Assembly: GCA_021613335.1 (NCBI GenBank)
Contig: JAJTWR010000251.1
Location: forward strand, 2,251,001-2,315,000
Direction: 5' to 3'
DNA from: Whitmania pigra
Lineage: Eukaryota; Annelida; Clitellata; Hirudinida; Haemopidae
DNA length: 64,000 bases
The notes under the pieces are model-generated. The model saw only the letters and a program-made list of their open reading frames with translations, ran no database searches and was not told where the DNA came from. Below, piece after piece: positions 12,501-23,700 of the stretch. The position numbers and the translations under genes were made by a program. Numbering within the stretch: position 1 is the stretch's first letter; every line of letters starts with the position of its first letter.

Positions 12501-14388
12501 CATTAAAAAGTAACTAATAAAAACAAATTCAGCCTTCCACGTCATCGTTTGGGAAAACCCGTCTCATTCCTCCGCCTCTTCCCTCCATCCCGACCCTCTC
12601 TCATGTTAAACCCTCTCCGTCCTCTCCGAGCCACTACGGCTTCAAGACCTTGCCCTTGACCTCTCCTAACGTGGCCAGCCCTAGAAGGTCCAAGAAGTTG
12701 GCCAAAGAAACCACAATGCCTGGAAACATGCAGGACCTGTGAGTTGTTACTGTTGATGCTGTTGATGTTGTTGTATCCCGACAAAGACAATTTATTGATC
12801 ATCAATTCTGAGACTTAACCACTTTGAAGAGTCCGTGACACCAGCAGATGACCGCAACGCCTTAATCATGCCATCACCAGCATCACTGAAACCGTCATCG
12901 CCATCATCATTGTTGCAGGACCCCCAGGGAGATGAATTTCCACGAGAAGATCCAACAGCTGCCTCAGTTCAACCCCGACCTCAGCGAGGCAGGCACCCCC
13001 CTGCCAAAGAGTCCTCGGGACATTGTCAGTAGCTACAGGAAAAAGAGGAAAAGCTACTGCCTCTTCAACACTGGTGAGTGAGGGTGATGATTATGATGAT
13101 AGCAATTATTATGGTGATGGAGGCTTGGATGTGGATGATGATAATGAGAAGAGCTGCGTGTGTTTGTTTCTAAAGACACAATAGCTATTGGCAGGGATGG
13201 TGATATTCGTGAGATGATAATAAAATTAATTATCTTATCATTCATTAACAATCAACACTTAATTATTACACTAATTGGTTAGTCTCAGTCCATTGGTAAT
13301 GATAAGGATAACTTTCAGAATGCCTCGACATCGATGACCAAGCACGAGGAGTGAGGTCGAGGAATGGTTCGGAGTGTAACACCCCAAAAACACCGAAATC
13401 TGCCGCCAAATTCGAGGACAGGCACTTCTTTGGCAGCAACTTCAGTCTCGACACCATCGCTGAATTTGAAAGCTCATCGAGAGGTGATGATGATGATGAT
13501 GATGAGATATTTGCTACTACTGCAATAGTCCCAACTGGATGTGTTTGTGAATCACTGCTGTGCATGGTTGCTTGCAAATGAACATTCACTGCAAACTATG
13601 CTTGTAAACAGCATTTCTAATTGGAAATTTGGCTTTATTTTATGAGTCCTTCACTGAATGTAGCTCTTTGACTTTTTCCAGAAACTGAAGACGGACCTTT
13701 CCTGTCCCCGAGGTCGGTGAGGACTCCGAACTCTCCGGGAATCGGCACGAGTCATGGAAAGATGTTGGACCTGAGGAGGCAGCTTGTTTGTCAACACTTC
13801 GAAGAACAGGGAACAATGTTTCCAACTAGTGAGTTCATTAACCAATGTTTAGTGTTGTTGGATTTGACGATGGCATTGGATAATGGTGATGGTGATTCAT
13901 GATGATGCCTGGTTGCAATGATTTGCTGGCATCCCATGTGAATTAACTAAGTTCTTCAATGCCTTTTCCCAGCCCAAGCCACGGCCCTTTTCCAAGCACG
14001 GTATGCCGACATCTTCCCAAAGAAGACGCAACTCCAGCTCAAGATCCGAGAAGTCCGACAGCGCATGATGTCCGAATCTCAGAACAACCCTGCAACTTCG
14101 CCGGCCTCTTTCTCCGTTCCCTCATCCTCGGGCTGCCTTGTTGTGTCGTCCTCCTGTTCCACCGCGGTTTCCTGCTTGGCATCTCTGGGCAGTCATGGCA
14201 ACAGCGATGCCGGTCTTGCTGCACCTTCCAGGTCTTTCGAGGCTCGAGACAGGCAGTCGTCTCTCCAGCCTGCACCTCGGGGGTTGCCGATCACCCCTCC
14301 CCCTTTGTCTTCTCCGGCTTCCGTGGCGTCTGTCTCATTGCCGATGGCTACAAACACTTTGAGCAGCCGTGACAGCTATGGCTCGTGA
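468..14388 (+). CDS. cic: Capicua (CIC-L) HMG-box transcriptional repressor, 18 coding exons
   Basis: Capicua is a nuclear repressor acting downstream of RTK/Ras/MAPK signalling; its HMG box and C-terminal C1 motif bind DNA together. Coding exons by eye: 617-2151, 3932-4286, 4879-5026, 5224-5421, 7108-7406, 7687-7860, 8039-8111, 8371-8480, 8844-8955, 9089-9993, 10256-11558, 11632-12224, 12360-12449, 12533-12738, 12919-13073, 13319-13483, 13682-13828, 13973-14388. Every junction is GT-AG and phase-compatible, and the total is 6984 nt (2327 aa; human CIC-L about 2500). The order of blocks matches CIC: N-terminal RVLARRG domain (~141), Cys/Arg block [12 protein letters not shown] (~430), SFSPISP (~570), IYPWYVLVP (~690), DDVF...SHSL, HMG box (~848-918), ERKMMICES (~990), MELDLNC (~1037), Q-rich region, LASIPV (~1730), SYRKKRK and C1. 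Start 617 follows in-frame stops at 509 and 611; 468-616 is 5'UTR. Some splice sites (7861, 8112) are weak and could differ. Confidence 0.95.
2822..2920. repeat. CAT/ATC microsatellite in capicua intron 1
   Basis: CATCAT/CACCAC runs that read as poly-His. Capicua intron 1 (2152-3931) also has ATT-rich DNA at 2300-2460 and 2580-2700 and GAT arrays at 3116-3160, 3436-3520 and 3640-3680. The pyrimidine-rich CAT/CACCAT array at 3760-3910 ends immediately before the exon-2 acceptor. Confidence 0.8.
4443..4545. repeat. GAT/GAC microsatellite in capicua intron 2
   Basis: GATGATGCTGCTGATGAT and GACGACGACGAC runs that read as poly-Asp or, reversed, poly-His. A similar GAT run lies at 5036-5090 in the next intron. 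Confidence 0.8.
5422..7107. other. Capicua intron 4 (1.7 kb)
   Basis: AT-rich intron with AAT/ATT microsatellites at 5985-6150, 6425-6490 and 6545-6570 and an AATGAATGAATG run at 6733-6760. No exon or RNA gene seen. Confidence 0.6.
7687..8111 (+). CDS. cic: Capicua HMG-box exons (two exons)
   Basis: Exon 7687-7860 encodes [20 protein letters not shown] and continues through [18 protein letters not shown]. Exon 8039-8111 finishes the box with [20 protein letters not shown]. These are signature capicua HMG residues, including the [15 protein letters not shown] core shared with vertebrate and fly proteins. The 178-bp intron between them holds a CAT/CGT-rich microsatellite. The donor at 7861 (GTTTGG) is weak, but joining there is in phase and restores the box. 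Confidence 0.95.
12919..14388 (+). CDS. cic: Capicua C-terminal exons with the C1 motif
   Basis: The last four exons (12919-13073, 13319-13483, 13682-13828, 13973-14388) carry [40 protein letters not shown] and the C1 block [15 protein letters not shown] followed by [12 protein letters not shown]. This block is nearly invariant between animals and contacts DNA together with the HMG box. After C1 the protein ends in a Ser/Pro-rich tail at TGA 14386-14388. Confidence 0.93.
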
Positions 14389-16598
14389 CATCGACCTGCT
14401 CGATTCTAAGGTCCGTTCCTTGGGATTTTCGTGTCGTCCGGACGAAATGCAGAAGCTTACTCGTTGACCGATGCTCTTAATGACCTCTCTGTCTCTTGGC
14501 CTTTGTTGGCGACAATGGTTTGAGAAGTCGCCATCTTTGTTACTGTTGTTGCTGTCATTCTTGTTGTCAATCTTGTTTCTGATGACAATATCGCTACAAT
14601 CACTACAATTGTTTACCCCACTGGTAGCAGGGTTACTTCATAGCTGTCGATACTATAATATGCGACAGGTTGCTTGGAGTTGCAATAGTTTGCAGTCTTT
14701 TTGGTTCTGTGCAAGCGCGTCTGCTTTTAACCTGTTTTAAGTAATTAAGGGTTGACATGCTGACAATTGCACTTAAACTTACTGAAGAGGGCTAAGGAGT
14801 GAAATAATGGATTAATTGCATTAGTTAGAATCAGCTGTTTCAACCAAATTTGGTATCCATTTCAATCGAGCCATGGTCTTTGTTTGTTACTGTTGTAATT
14901 CTTGTCTTCTCTTAAGTCTTCACTTTTTGTTGCCACAATCATTGATTTTATTGTTGTCTTCATCATTATTTGGTTCAGGTATTGATGATGGTCATCATAA
15001 CCATGGATGATAATAGTTAAGAAAGCATTTTTGGAGGAGCAAATTGTTTGAAGTCATTTGATGAATAATAAATAAATTGACATGATGGCAATGATAAATG
15101 TTGGTAAATGTTTGAAGTGATGGTGGTTAAGTTTTGTTTCTATTGTTGCATTGAGCCCACATTCTTTCATGTTTTCATGTTTTCTAGTCTCGTTCTTTCA
15201 ATATTTGCGGTTTTTCCTTCCTCTGGTTGTGATGACACCTCCTACAGGGCTTTGGCCTTTCCAGCTCGGAATTTCCTCCCCGAGTTTCACTTTCACCCTT
15301 CGACGTGCTATTTTTTCCACGATAATTGTTGTCATCGCGTGGCATACGATTAGGGGCATGCATTTGTATCATAGGTCGATGTTTATTCCTGTTGTTGTTG
15401 ATGGTGATGATGATGAAAACGATTATTATGGTTTCCACGGTGATACCGCAGTCGGTTGTTGTTGCGTCCACTTTTCAAACGTTTTCCCATTGTTGTATAT
15501 AGGACTCTTGTCTGTGATTGGAAGATTGTTTTGACCAATGAAATGAATGTAGGAATTAATTTTTAAACCTGATGAATTGTTCTCCGATGTAAACATAACG
15601 AGCGGCCTGACCATTGGTCTTCAGACGATGCACAGGCGGTCGCTGCCGATTTCTTTCTCTCCGATTTAGAAGATCGTTTGTCGGCCGTTTACGCAAAGGT
15701 GTCGATCCTTACTTCAATTATTAGAAGTGTTTGTTTCTCTATTTTGGTCTTACTAGTTAATATGCAAATTTAATAGATGGATGTCCAGGTGTTTTTATTC
15801 TGTTTATTGATGGCAACATTTTATGTAGTCAAATGATTTTACTAGGATTTGGTCGAGCTACATGAGATGGATTTCGGTTCGGCATAATTTTGTCTCGAGG
15901 TGCTCTCAGAGCTTTGAGGAGCCTGAGATTTTACAAACTTCAAGGATAACCTCTATCAAGTTATGCCAGTTTTGGTAATAGAAAAGCAAAAAAAGGTCAT
16001 GATTCGATTTTCGAGGGCTCGTTTTTATAATTTTTTCGAGGTGGCTGAAGAAAGGCAGGGACGTAACTTGGGCGAGGCAACAGCACCCTGACTCTAGACT
16101 AGACTCGAAGAGCCACCACGTGTTTTATGAGCCAACCCCCTGAATTTTGATAGCGGCAAAAAGATATCATCTCCAAGTTGTGCAAACATTTGCCCCCCTG
16201 GAAAAAGCTAAAATGATGTTCCTGCAGTTAGAGCTTACAGTTTAGGTTTTTTATGTTAAACTTAAAACGTGTTCGGTCTGCTTCAGTTGCGGGTTTGCAC
16301 GTATAACGCATAAATATTTTCATTTAATGTCGACTGATAGGTTAGACTTGCGATGCTAGTAATTGATTTTTAGCAACTTAATTTATGACAGTATTTAAAT
16401 TAAATTAGAATAACAAATTGATAGTAACTGAAGGTTAGGCGCTTCATTCTGTTTATTTTTTTGCGACGACTTCGATTCTGAAGCGTCTGGCTTCTAACGG
16501 ATTGCTAGTGTCGCTTCTTCGAGTAGGATTTGCAAGAAAACAGCAGCAGAATTTCTGAATTGAACTTCGGCTAGGTCGTAGACTAGTTCATCTGTACG
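14389..16598. other. Intergenic region with two unassigned short coding-like stretches
   Basis: No gene is recognised. Two + strand stretches look coding: a 29-codon ORF from ATG 14378 ([19 protein letters not shown] at its start), which overlaps the capicua stop in another frame, and an open stretch ending at 15697 before GTGTCG (AQAVAADFFLSDLEDRLSAV). They cannot be joined in phase with an obvious donor. The rest is T/G-rich DNA. The final ~40 bases before 16599 are probably the 5'UTR of the first enolase-like gene. Confidence 0.4.
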
Positions 16599-18539
16599 AT
16601 GGCTATGGTAAGCGCTTTAGAAGCCCGATACATCTACGATTCCAGGGGAATGCCCACTGTTGAAGTATGTTGTACTCTTGAAAATATCCAAGGTCAGACG
16701 GAAAATTTTTTCTTTTCAAATGTCCTTAGGTCGAGCTGTCCACCAAAGCGGGAACTTTCGTAGCTTCAACTGGTTGCGGTGCTTCTGTCGGCAAACACGA
16801 GGTAAGGCGTCTTTGCGCTTCTGCAGTAAAATTGCAGTACTTTCTTACTTGTTCTAAATAATTAGCTAATTTGGAGGGAACATTTAAAAATTTACCTGTT
16901 TATTGCCATTCAGGTCCTCGATCTACGAGACAGAGATCCAACGATGTGGGGAGGCAATGGAGTATTGAAAGCAGTCTCGAACATCAACAACATCATCGCA
17001 CCGGCCTTAGTCGACAACGACTCTCTCGACGTTCGAAAGCAGGAACTCTGCGACAAATACCTCCTCGAATTGGATGGTTCAGAGAATAAGAACAAGCTCG
17101 GATCCAACGGGATACTACCAGTCTCAATAGCCATCTGTAAGGCTGGGGCAGGCAAGAAGAGACAGCCCGTGTACAGGCACATAGCCGAGCTGGTCGGAAA
17201 CGATACTTTCATCATGCCTGTGCCACTCTTTACCATCGTCAGCGGTGGAAAGCACTCAGGTCTTTATTTTGTTATCGTTAATTCCGTGATTTGAGTTAAC
17301 GTTTTAAAACCACTACTAATATTGGGCATTGAAGTTCTCGTCGTCCTAAAGAACGAAACAAAAAACAAGAAAAATAAATGCGGATTTATTACCAGATTAG
17401 CTTTCTACTTCGTCTTCCCTCAGGCAGCAGCTTGGCTTTTCAAGACCTCATGATCATGCCGACCGGAGCAAAAACGTTTGCAGAAGCCATGAGGATGGGT
17501 TCAGAGACCTTCCATTGTGCCATAGCCAATGCCAAATCCAAGCATGGCTTTCTCTCTGCCATGGTGGGAGACAGTGGTGGTCTTGCAGTGGACGTGGTGA
17601 ATATGGAAGATGCTTTTGAAATGGTTAGCGAAGCCATCAAAGGGTCCGGCTACACGAAGCAAATTGAAATGGCGATAGATGCATCGGCTTCATCATTCTA
17701 CAAGTTATTGTTTTAATTTGATAATTGTTTTTATTGGGTTGTTAATTGGGCAGCCTAGACAGATTCGTTCTACTTTATGCTACATAACGTTTATGATTCA
17801 GAGTGGTAATTAAGCTAGGCAAAATAGCCTCAGAGTGCTTTTGATCAACTGTATGTTTTTTGCCTGGAAAAATTTCACTTGATGTAGATTAAGTAATTTA
17901 TTGTAACAAACCTGGGAGCATCTTGCTTCTAACTGATAGCAATCCATGACTAGATTTATACAAAATAACGACAATAACTTCAGAAAAGAAGCAGACAAAT
18001 ACGACTTGAACTTCAAGAGCTCCAAGTCCGAGCCGCGTCTCTACCTCGAGCGTTCGAAGCTTCTATCGGCCTACGTCGACATGGTGGGGAGGTACCAAAT
18101 TGCTTCCATCACCGATCCATTCTATCAAGATCATTACGACGACTGGGCCAAGCTGAGGAAAGCTTGCCCAAAGCTTCAAGTGGTCGGTGATGACCTGACG
18201 GCCACCAACTACAAAAGAATCAAGAAGGTCTCGCCCAAAAATGCTTGCAACTGCCTTTGCGTCAAACTCAATCAGATAGGATCCGTGACGGAGGCTCTGA
18301 AGGCTTACTTTTATGCCAAGTCGCTCGGATGGTCCCTCATGATTTCAGACAGGGCAGGAGATACCGATGATCCTTTTATATCTGACTTGGCCATCGGGCT
18401 TTCTGCTGGCCAGTTCAAGGCTGGAGGGTTGTGCAGGTCTGAGCATTTGGTGAAGTACAATTACCTCATGAGGATAGAAGATATTATCGGACGAAACACA
18501 GGCTATGCTGGTGTCAATTACAGAAACGTGGAAGAATAG
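16599..18539 (+). CDS. Enolase-like protein A, probable pseudoenzyme (5 exons, 439 aa)
   Basis: Exons 16599-16664, 16730-16801, 16914-17259, 17424-17703 and 17984-18539 join in phase to 1320 nt. The product has the length (439 aa; enolases about 433) and layout of enolase: YIYDSRGMPTVE at the N-terminus, GGNGVLKAVSNIN, LPVSIAICKAG, PVPLFTIVSGGKHSG, IMPTGAKTFAEAMRMGSE, VVGDDLT, VKLNQIGSVTEAL and GQFKAGGLCRSE. Active-site positions (yeast numbering, matched by motif): H159, D246, D320, K345 and K396 are kept. E168 is D, the catalytic acid E211 is S (GDSGG), the metal ligand E295 is T (SITDPF), and H373 is D (ISDRAGDT). Dehydration of 2-phosphoglycerate is therefore unlikely. No stops or frameshifts are seen, so a non-catalytic role is inferred rather than decay. 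It is not ENO4-like in layout. Confidence 0.88.
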
Positions 18540-18887
18540 TGGCAAGGATTTCTCCAGTAGTAATGTTAAGTTAGAGTTAAGTTGAGGCTGTAAAATTAGG
18601 AAGTAAAAAAATTGGTCAAGTTACTCTATTTGTTAGTATGTGACTGTTACTATTGACAGCTAGAATTTCAAAGTGCGAATAGAACTTTTAATTCAAACTT
18701 TAGTGTTTGATTCGTGTTGAAGTGTTGTCGGTTTAGATTTCGTCAAAATGCATAGTTTGTTGTTTAAGTTTACTTTTAAAAGGGTCGATTCAAAATTGAC
18801 GTCTGCCGTTAGTGTCGGAGGCGACATTGTTTTCCTTGTGTTTGCTGTCAACCATTTTGAGTCTCCATTTTAAAAGCGCTGTCGACA
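18540..18887. other. Short spacer between tandem enolase-like genes
   Basis: About 350 bp of AT-rich DNA. It should hold the 3'UTR and poly(A) site of copy A and the promoter/5'UTR of copy B. No TATA box or other motif stands out. Confidence 0.5.
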
Positions 18888-20515
18888 ATGCCGATAAAGG
18901 TGATGAAAGCACGGCAGATGTACGACAGTAACGGTGTACCGACACTTGAAGTAGGAGAGTTTTTGTTCAATTTGGCATACCATAAATTAAATAAACAAAA
19001 TGTCACTTAACTTAAGGCAAACTTAACTAGTAACTTATACAGCGCTCGAAACGACTGCTAACGTTACTGTAGAAACTTCATTCGTATGCGAGGTAGGTCG
19101 AAGTGAGAAACGAGAAAGACACAGCCATTGCTTCTGTTCCATGTGGAGTCACCACGAGGAGCAGAGAAGCAGTGGAAGTCAGGGATGGAGAGATGAGGTT
19201 TTGGAATGGTAAAGGAGTTTTGAAAGCAGTGGAAAATGTCAACAACTACATAGGACCCCTCTTCATTGGGAAAGACATCGACGAAACCAACCAGCAACTG
19301 ATCGACAAGATGCTCATAGATTATGACAGGACGGAAGACAAGTCCAGGATGGGGGCAAATGCCATCGTCGGTGTTTCTATGGCCATGGCCAGACTGGGCG
19401 CCATGAGGGAATCGATACCTCTGTACAGTCACATCGCAAGACTCGCAGGCTACTTCCCACACAAAATTAGCGTTCTGCCAGTTCCCATGTTCACCATCCT
19501 AGGAGGTGGAGCTAGCTACAGAACGAGACTGTTCATGGAGGAGATTATGATCATGCCCACTGGCACGAAGAATTTCGAGGACGCCTACAGAGCTGGAAGT
19601 GAAATCTACCATCAGACCAAGCAGCTGCTCGCCTCGAACTACGGTCTGAACGCCACAAATGTTGGAGCACTCGGGCACTTTTGTCCCTACTTGGAAAACG
19701 AAGTTGAAGCTCTGGAACTGATCAAGAACTCCATCGAGAAGGCAGGATACACGGGTCAAGTCAAGGTCGCGATTAACTGCAGTGTCAAAGAGTGGTTTAA
19801 AAATGGTTTGAAATTTCTTCTTTTTTTATGTAATTACAAAATTTGTGCGGTCAAATTAGTATTTGTTATTGTATTACTTTTAATGCTAGTTTATTTTAAA
19901 TAGAAATTCTTAGAATTTTTTAAAGCGTTTCTGAATTCACGTTAGTCATTTTCAAGAGCTCACTCTTCAGACACTTACAACATCGACTTCAAACAATCGA
20001 AGAGCGAAAAGGACCGTTGGTTAACCGGAGAGGAGCTCGGAGAATTGTATAGGAATCTGTTGATCAAGTATTCGGTGATGAGCATCCAAGACCCTTTCTT
20101 TTACGACGACTGGAAGTCTTGGTCATCTCTCACAGCGAAGACGTCCGTCCAGATAGCTGGCAGCTCGCTCCTGTGTTCGAATCCTGTTTTCATCCAGCAA
20201 GCCATCGAAAAACATGCCTGCAACTGTCTTGTTCTCAAGCTCAACGAGATAGGAACAGTCAGCGAGGCCATCGAGGCCTTCAAGTTGGCTCGAGATGCCG
20301 GATGGTCTTGCATAGTGTCCGACAGGCAAGGCGACACGGAGGACAGCTTCATAGCCGATCTCGCCGTCGGTCTTAATGCTGGCCAATTAAAGGCCGGTGC
20401 CCCCTGCAGTCTCGAGAGAGTTTCGAAGTACAACCAGCTTCTCAGAATCGAGTCAAAGTTAGGCCCTGATGCTATCTATGCTGGCACTAATTTTAGATAC
20501 ATACACCAACCATGA
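18888..20515 (+). CDS. Enolase-like protein B, strongly degenerate pseudoenzyme (3 exons, 438 aa)
   Basis: Exons 18888-18950, 19097-19805 and 19971-20515 give 1317 nt in phase. Enolase hallmarks are YDSNGVPTLE, GKGVLKAVENVNNYIGP, MGANAIVGVSMAMARLGA, PVPMFTILGGG, EEIMIMPTGTKNFEDAYRAG, YNIDFKQSKSEKDRWLTG, LKLNEIGTVSEAIEAF and GQLKAGAPCSLERVSKYNQL. Most active-site positions are changed: S39 to T, H159 to S, E211 to L (VGALGHF), metal ligand D246 to N (AINCS), E295 to Q (SIQDPF), D320 to S (AGSSLL) and H373 to D (VSDRQGDT). K345, K396 and E168 remain. All three metal ligands are altered, so the classical reaction is not expected. The reading frame is intact. The acceptor at 19097 has a poor pyrimidine tract but is the only one that restores the conserved frame. 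The intron after TLE matches that after TVE in copy A, which supports tandem duplication. Confidence 0.88.
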
Positions 20516-20798
20516 CATTTATTTGGAGGTCTCGTGGTTAAGGGCTAGGGTTATGGTTACAACTTTCATACCTGAACTGATTTCTAACAATTTTTCAGAT
20601 TGTTTAGCTGTATTTGACGATGATTCGATAGTTCATTGAAATTTGAAAATTAAAATAACAATAATAACATTAATAATAATAAATATTGTATAGCAAATAT
20701 TGTTAATAGTCAGTAATTAGAGTTAATTAATGTCTATTAGAAGTGCGCTTCAATTAATTCGACCTGCCAACGAAACAGCATCACTCTCATTATTTACC
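20516..20798. other. Convergent spacer between enolase-like B and the Ly6-like gene
   Basis: AT-rich sequence with AATAAT runs (20655-20690). It separates the 3' ends of a + strand and a - strand gene, so both poly(A) sites should lie here. It is repeated near-identically at 27886-28168. Confidence 0.5.
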
Positions 20799-23700
20799 TC
20801 AATTGGTAACAAAAGCAAGAATAAGCCAAGATAAGGGAATGATAAATCCGGCAATGGCTTTTATGGCTTCTGAGTGCCCGCCGAGTGGTTTCGTGCCATC
20901 CCAATCGTTGCACAGATAGGTATCGCAAAACTTATTGCAGGTGATGAAGTAAGAGTCTTCTACGCATCCCTCCATTTGTCGTAAGTTGCAACCCCTTTGG
21001 AAACTTCTCACCAAACCTTCACCTGAAGAGCATGAGAAAATGGTGATGTGGATGGTGGATGGCAGGATGGTCGAGCGGTACTGTTGCTGCTACTGCTGTT
21101 GTTATTGTTGCCGCTAATGTTTTTGTTATTGCTGTAGTTAATTAGATAATTAGGACAGTGCCCTTACGATTGGGTTCAATTATTGCCATCACGGGGGGTG
21201 CTGGAGCCAATTTTACGAGCTTATCGATAAGAAAAGCTAATTGATTAGAGTTAATTTCATGATTCGGTTTTGTTCAAGTGACATCTGCATAAATCATGCG
21301 TAAATGAAGTGTGGTTAAAAGTTCTGTGAAAACATGGAATTTAATCTAAAAGCTTTTCTCTCTAAGTCGTAAACTTGAAGCCGTGATAAGGTTTTAGTTT
21401 ATTGCTGTTAGCGACTAGTTAGTAGCTGATTAGCTAATCTCAGTTATTGGCCTTATTTTCTATAGCAATGTGGAAGCAAATTTATATTTTTCTATTGTTG
21501 GTATACTGTATAAGCCCAGTAACCATCGAAATACTTTGAAACATTTAAGTAGATCCGATTAGTTTAGTCAATGATGATGATAACGGTATGGGTGATAATG
21601 ATAATGATTCCGAGTTTGATTAAATCTATTCGTTGTATCGATGCGGTAAAGCTGATGATGTAGTTACCAGCTTTAATTTTATTGGTGTTTAAAATAAGGG
21701 TCAAATTGGTCGATTTAATCATCCGAGGAATTTAACATCAAGCCTTTAGACGTCCCAAGTCTCTTATGGGCTTTTTAAGGACCAACCTTTGTCGTACTGC
21801 TGAAAGACATGACATTCTCGGTCCTCTGGGCATCCGACGATGTTGGAGTGTGGAACCGTTGACGGGTCCGTGACGCACCTGTCATCACTTCCAGGCCCGT
21901 TGTAACTGTACACGCATGAATAACAATACCGCTTCGATTCTGATAATATTAACGATGTTATTATAAATCTTATTATAGATTTTTGTTTATTTATTTATTT
22001 ATTGCACAACAAATTGAAGGGTCATTCAATGACCACTTACACAAATTTGGGTACGTGTTAATATAGATGTCATTAGCGATGTTATTACGAATCTTATTAT
22101 ATATCAGAAAGCGTTAAATAATAATATTGTTTGCATATTTAATTATTTACATGGCGCCATAAGCCTAATCATCAGGCATCACCAAGAGTCTTGTCTTACC
22201 TGAAGAAATAAAGGTAGTAACCGGATGTTTGTTGCATAAATCCACGCCACAGATAAACGTTATTCTTCGGATTCCATCATCGGCGTTTGGTTCCAGACTT
22301 TCTTCGCAACCTCTTGTTAATTTCCATAGTTCGTTTTCTTTTATTAGAAAAACACCCCAAGGTTGTAAGTTGAATTTTATCGAATTAATAGGAAGAAAAA
22401 TAAATGCCCTTGTGTAGAAACGTTTTTGGCAACACGGGTTGACACGATTTTAATGAAAGATTTTTTAAGCTTGAAACTTTAGGGGAAAATAAGTCACTTA
22501 GGGGAAGGTTTGCTTTTCAGTGTGTGCAGATTATATCTGTGCTGTGAAAATCTATTTAATAATGCTAAAGGGCTTGCTCGTTTCATTTTGCAACATGCAT
22601 GAAGTATTAAATTTAGTGTTTACGTACATAATACTGAAAAATAATGTTATCCTGAGTAGTAACCCCTTTTGTAGGGTTAATCTGTAATGGGCTGCAATCC
22701 AGTTCATGCTACAGCAGGTTAAAGTTTGGTTTCCCCAACAGAAATTTGTTGAGCTTGATGCTCTTGTTGCGGATGTGTTTGCAGGTGTTCTAACTGCCAA
22801 AACTGGATGACCTGACAGAAAGCACTGCAGGCCAATCATTCCAAGCTGTTTTGTTTTCGGGATGTTATTAAATGAATGTTGGAGATGGTTTGCTTCTGCA
22901 ATGGCATGAATCCAAATTAACGGTTCTCCATTTCGTTAGTATGCTGAACAATCTGAGATTCCATCCTTGGTGACAAAACTGTTGAGGTACCTGGTGACCA
23001 ATTTTGCCTCCAAACGGGATACCACTGCCTCTGACGCTGTTTAAGGCGCCATACATACAAACCACGAATTTAACTGCAATTTTTTGGAATTTTTCTTTAT
23101 TTTAACACTGTGAACGTTCGTCTCACACATTGAGAGTGTGACAGTGCAAGAGCAGGCCCGCATTTTGGGGTTCAACGTAATGTTTATTTTTTAATATTAT
23201 CATCATTTGATTTTGTTTTGAAACATAAAAAAATGAACCCCCACCGAAATCATTTTCTAGCCTGCGCAAAGACATACAGTGAAATGTGTTTAGTGTTATT
23301 TTCAAACAAATAACTACAATAGACAGAACAATTAATTTTAGCAACCTGTAACGATTATGACAAAACAATTGTAAACAAATTTTATTCTTGCGCCAACTAT
23401 TATTCATTTTTTTCAACCGAACATCATCTCATTATTCATGCAAAGCTGCTTTCCTGCTCTTCACTGCCTATAATATTTTTACCAACTGCCCATTTTACCT
23501 AATAGATTCGTTTTAACCCACTTTCCTCTATATTAACTTCTATAAATAAAATATATTATCATGAAAACAAACCCTTAAATTCTGCGAGAGAGAGACAGCC
23601 ATCACGACATTCGGAAATCAGTGTTGAGGCGACAGATTCACCGGGAATTGTTGCGCAGGACTCATCCTTGATCGAGTTGAGTGTACACGAGTAACATTTG

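Noticed and set aside
20101..20433. Minus-strand open frames inside enolase-like exons
   Set aside because: They are shadows of conserved + strand enolase coding sequence.
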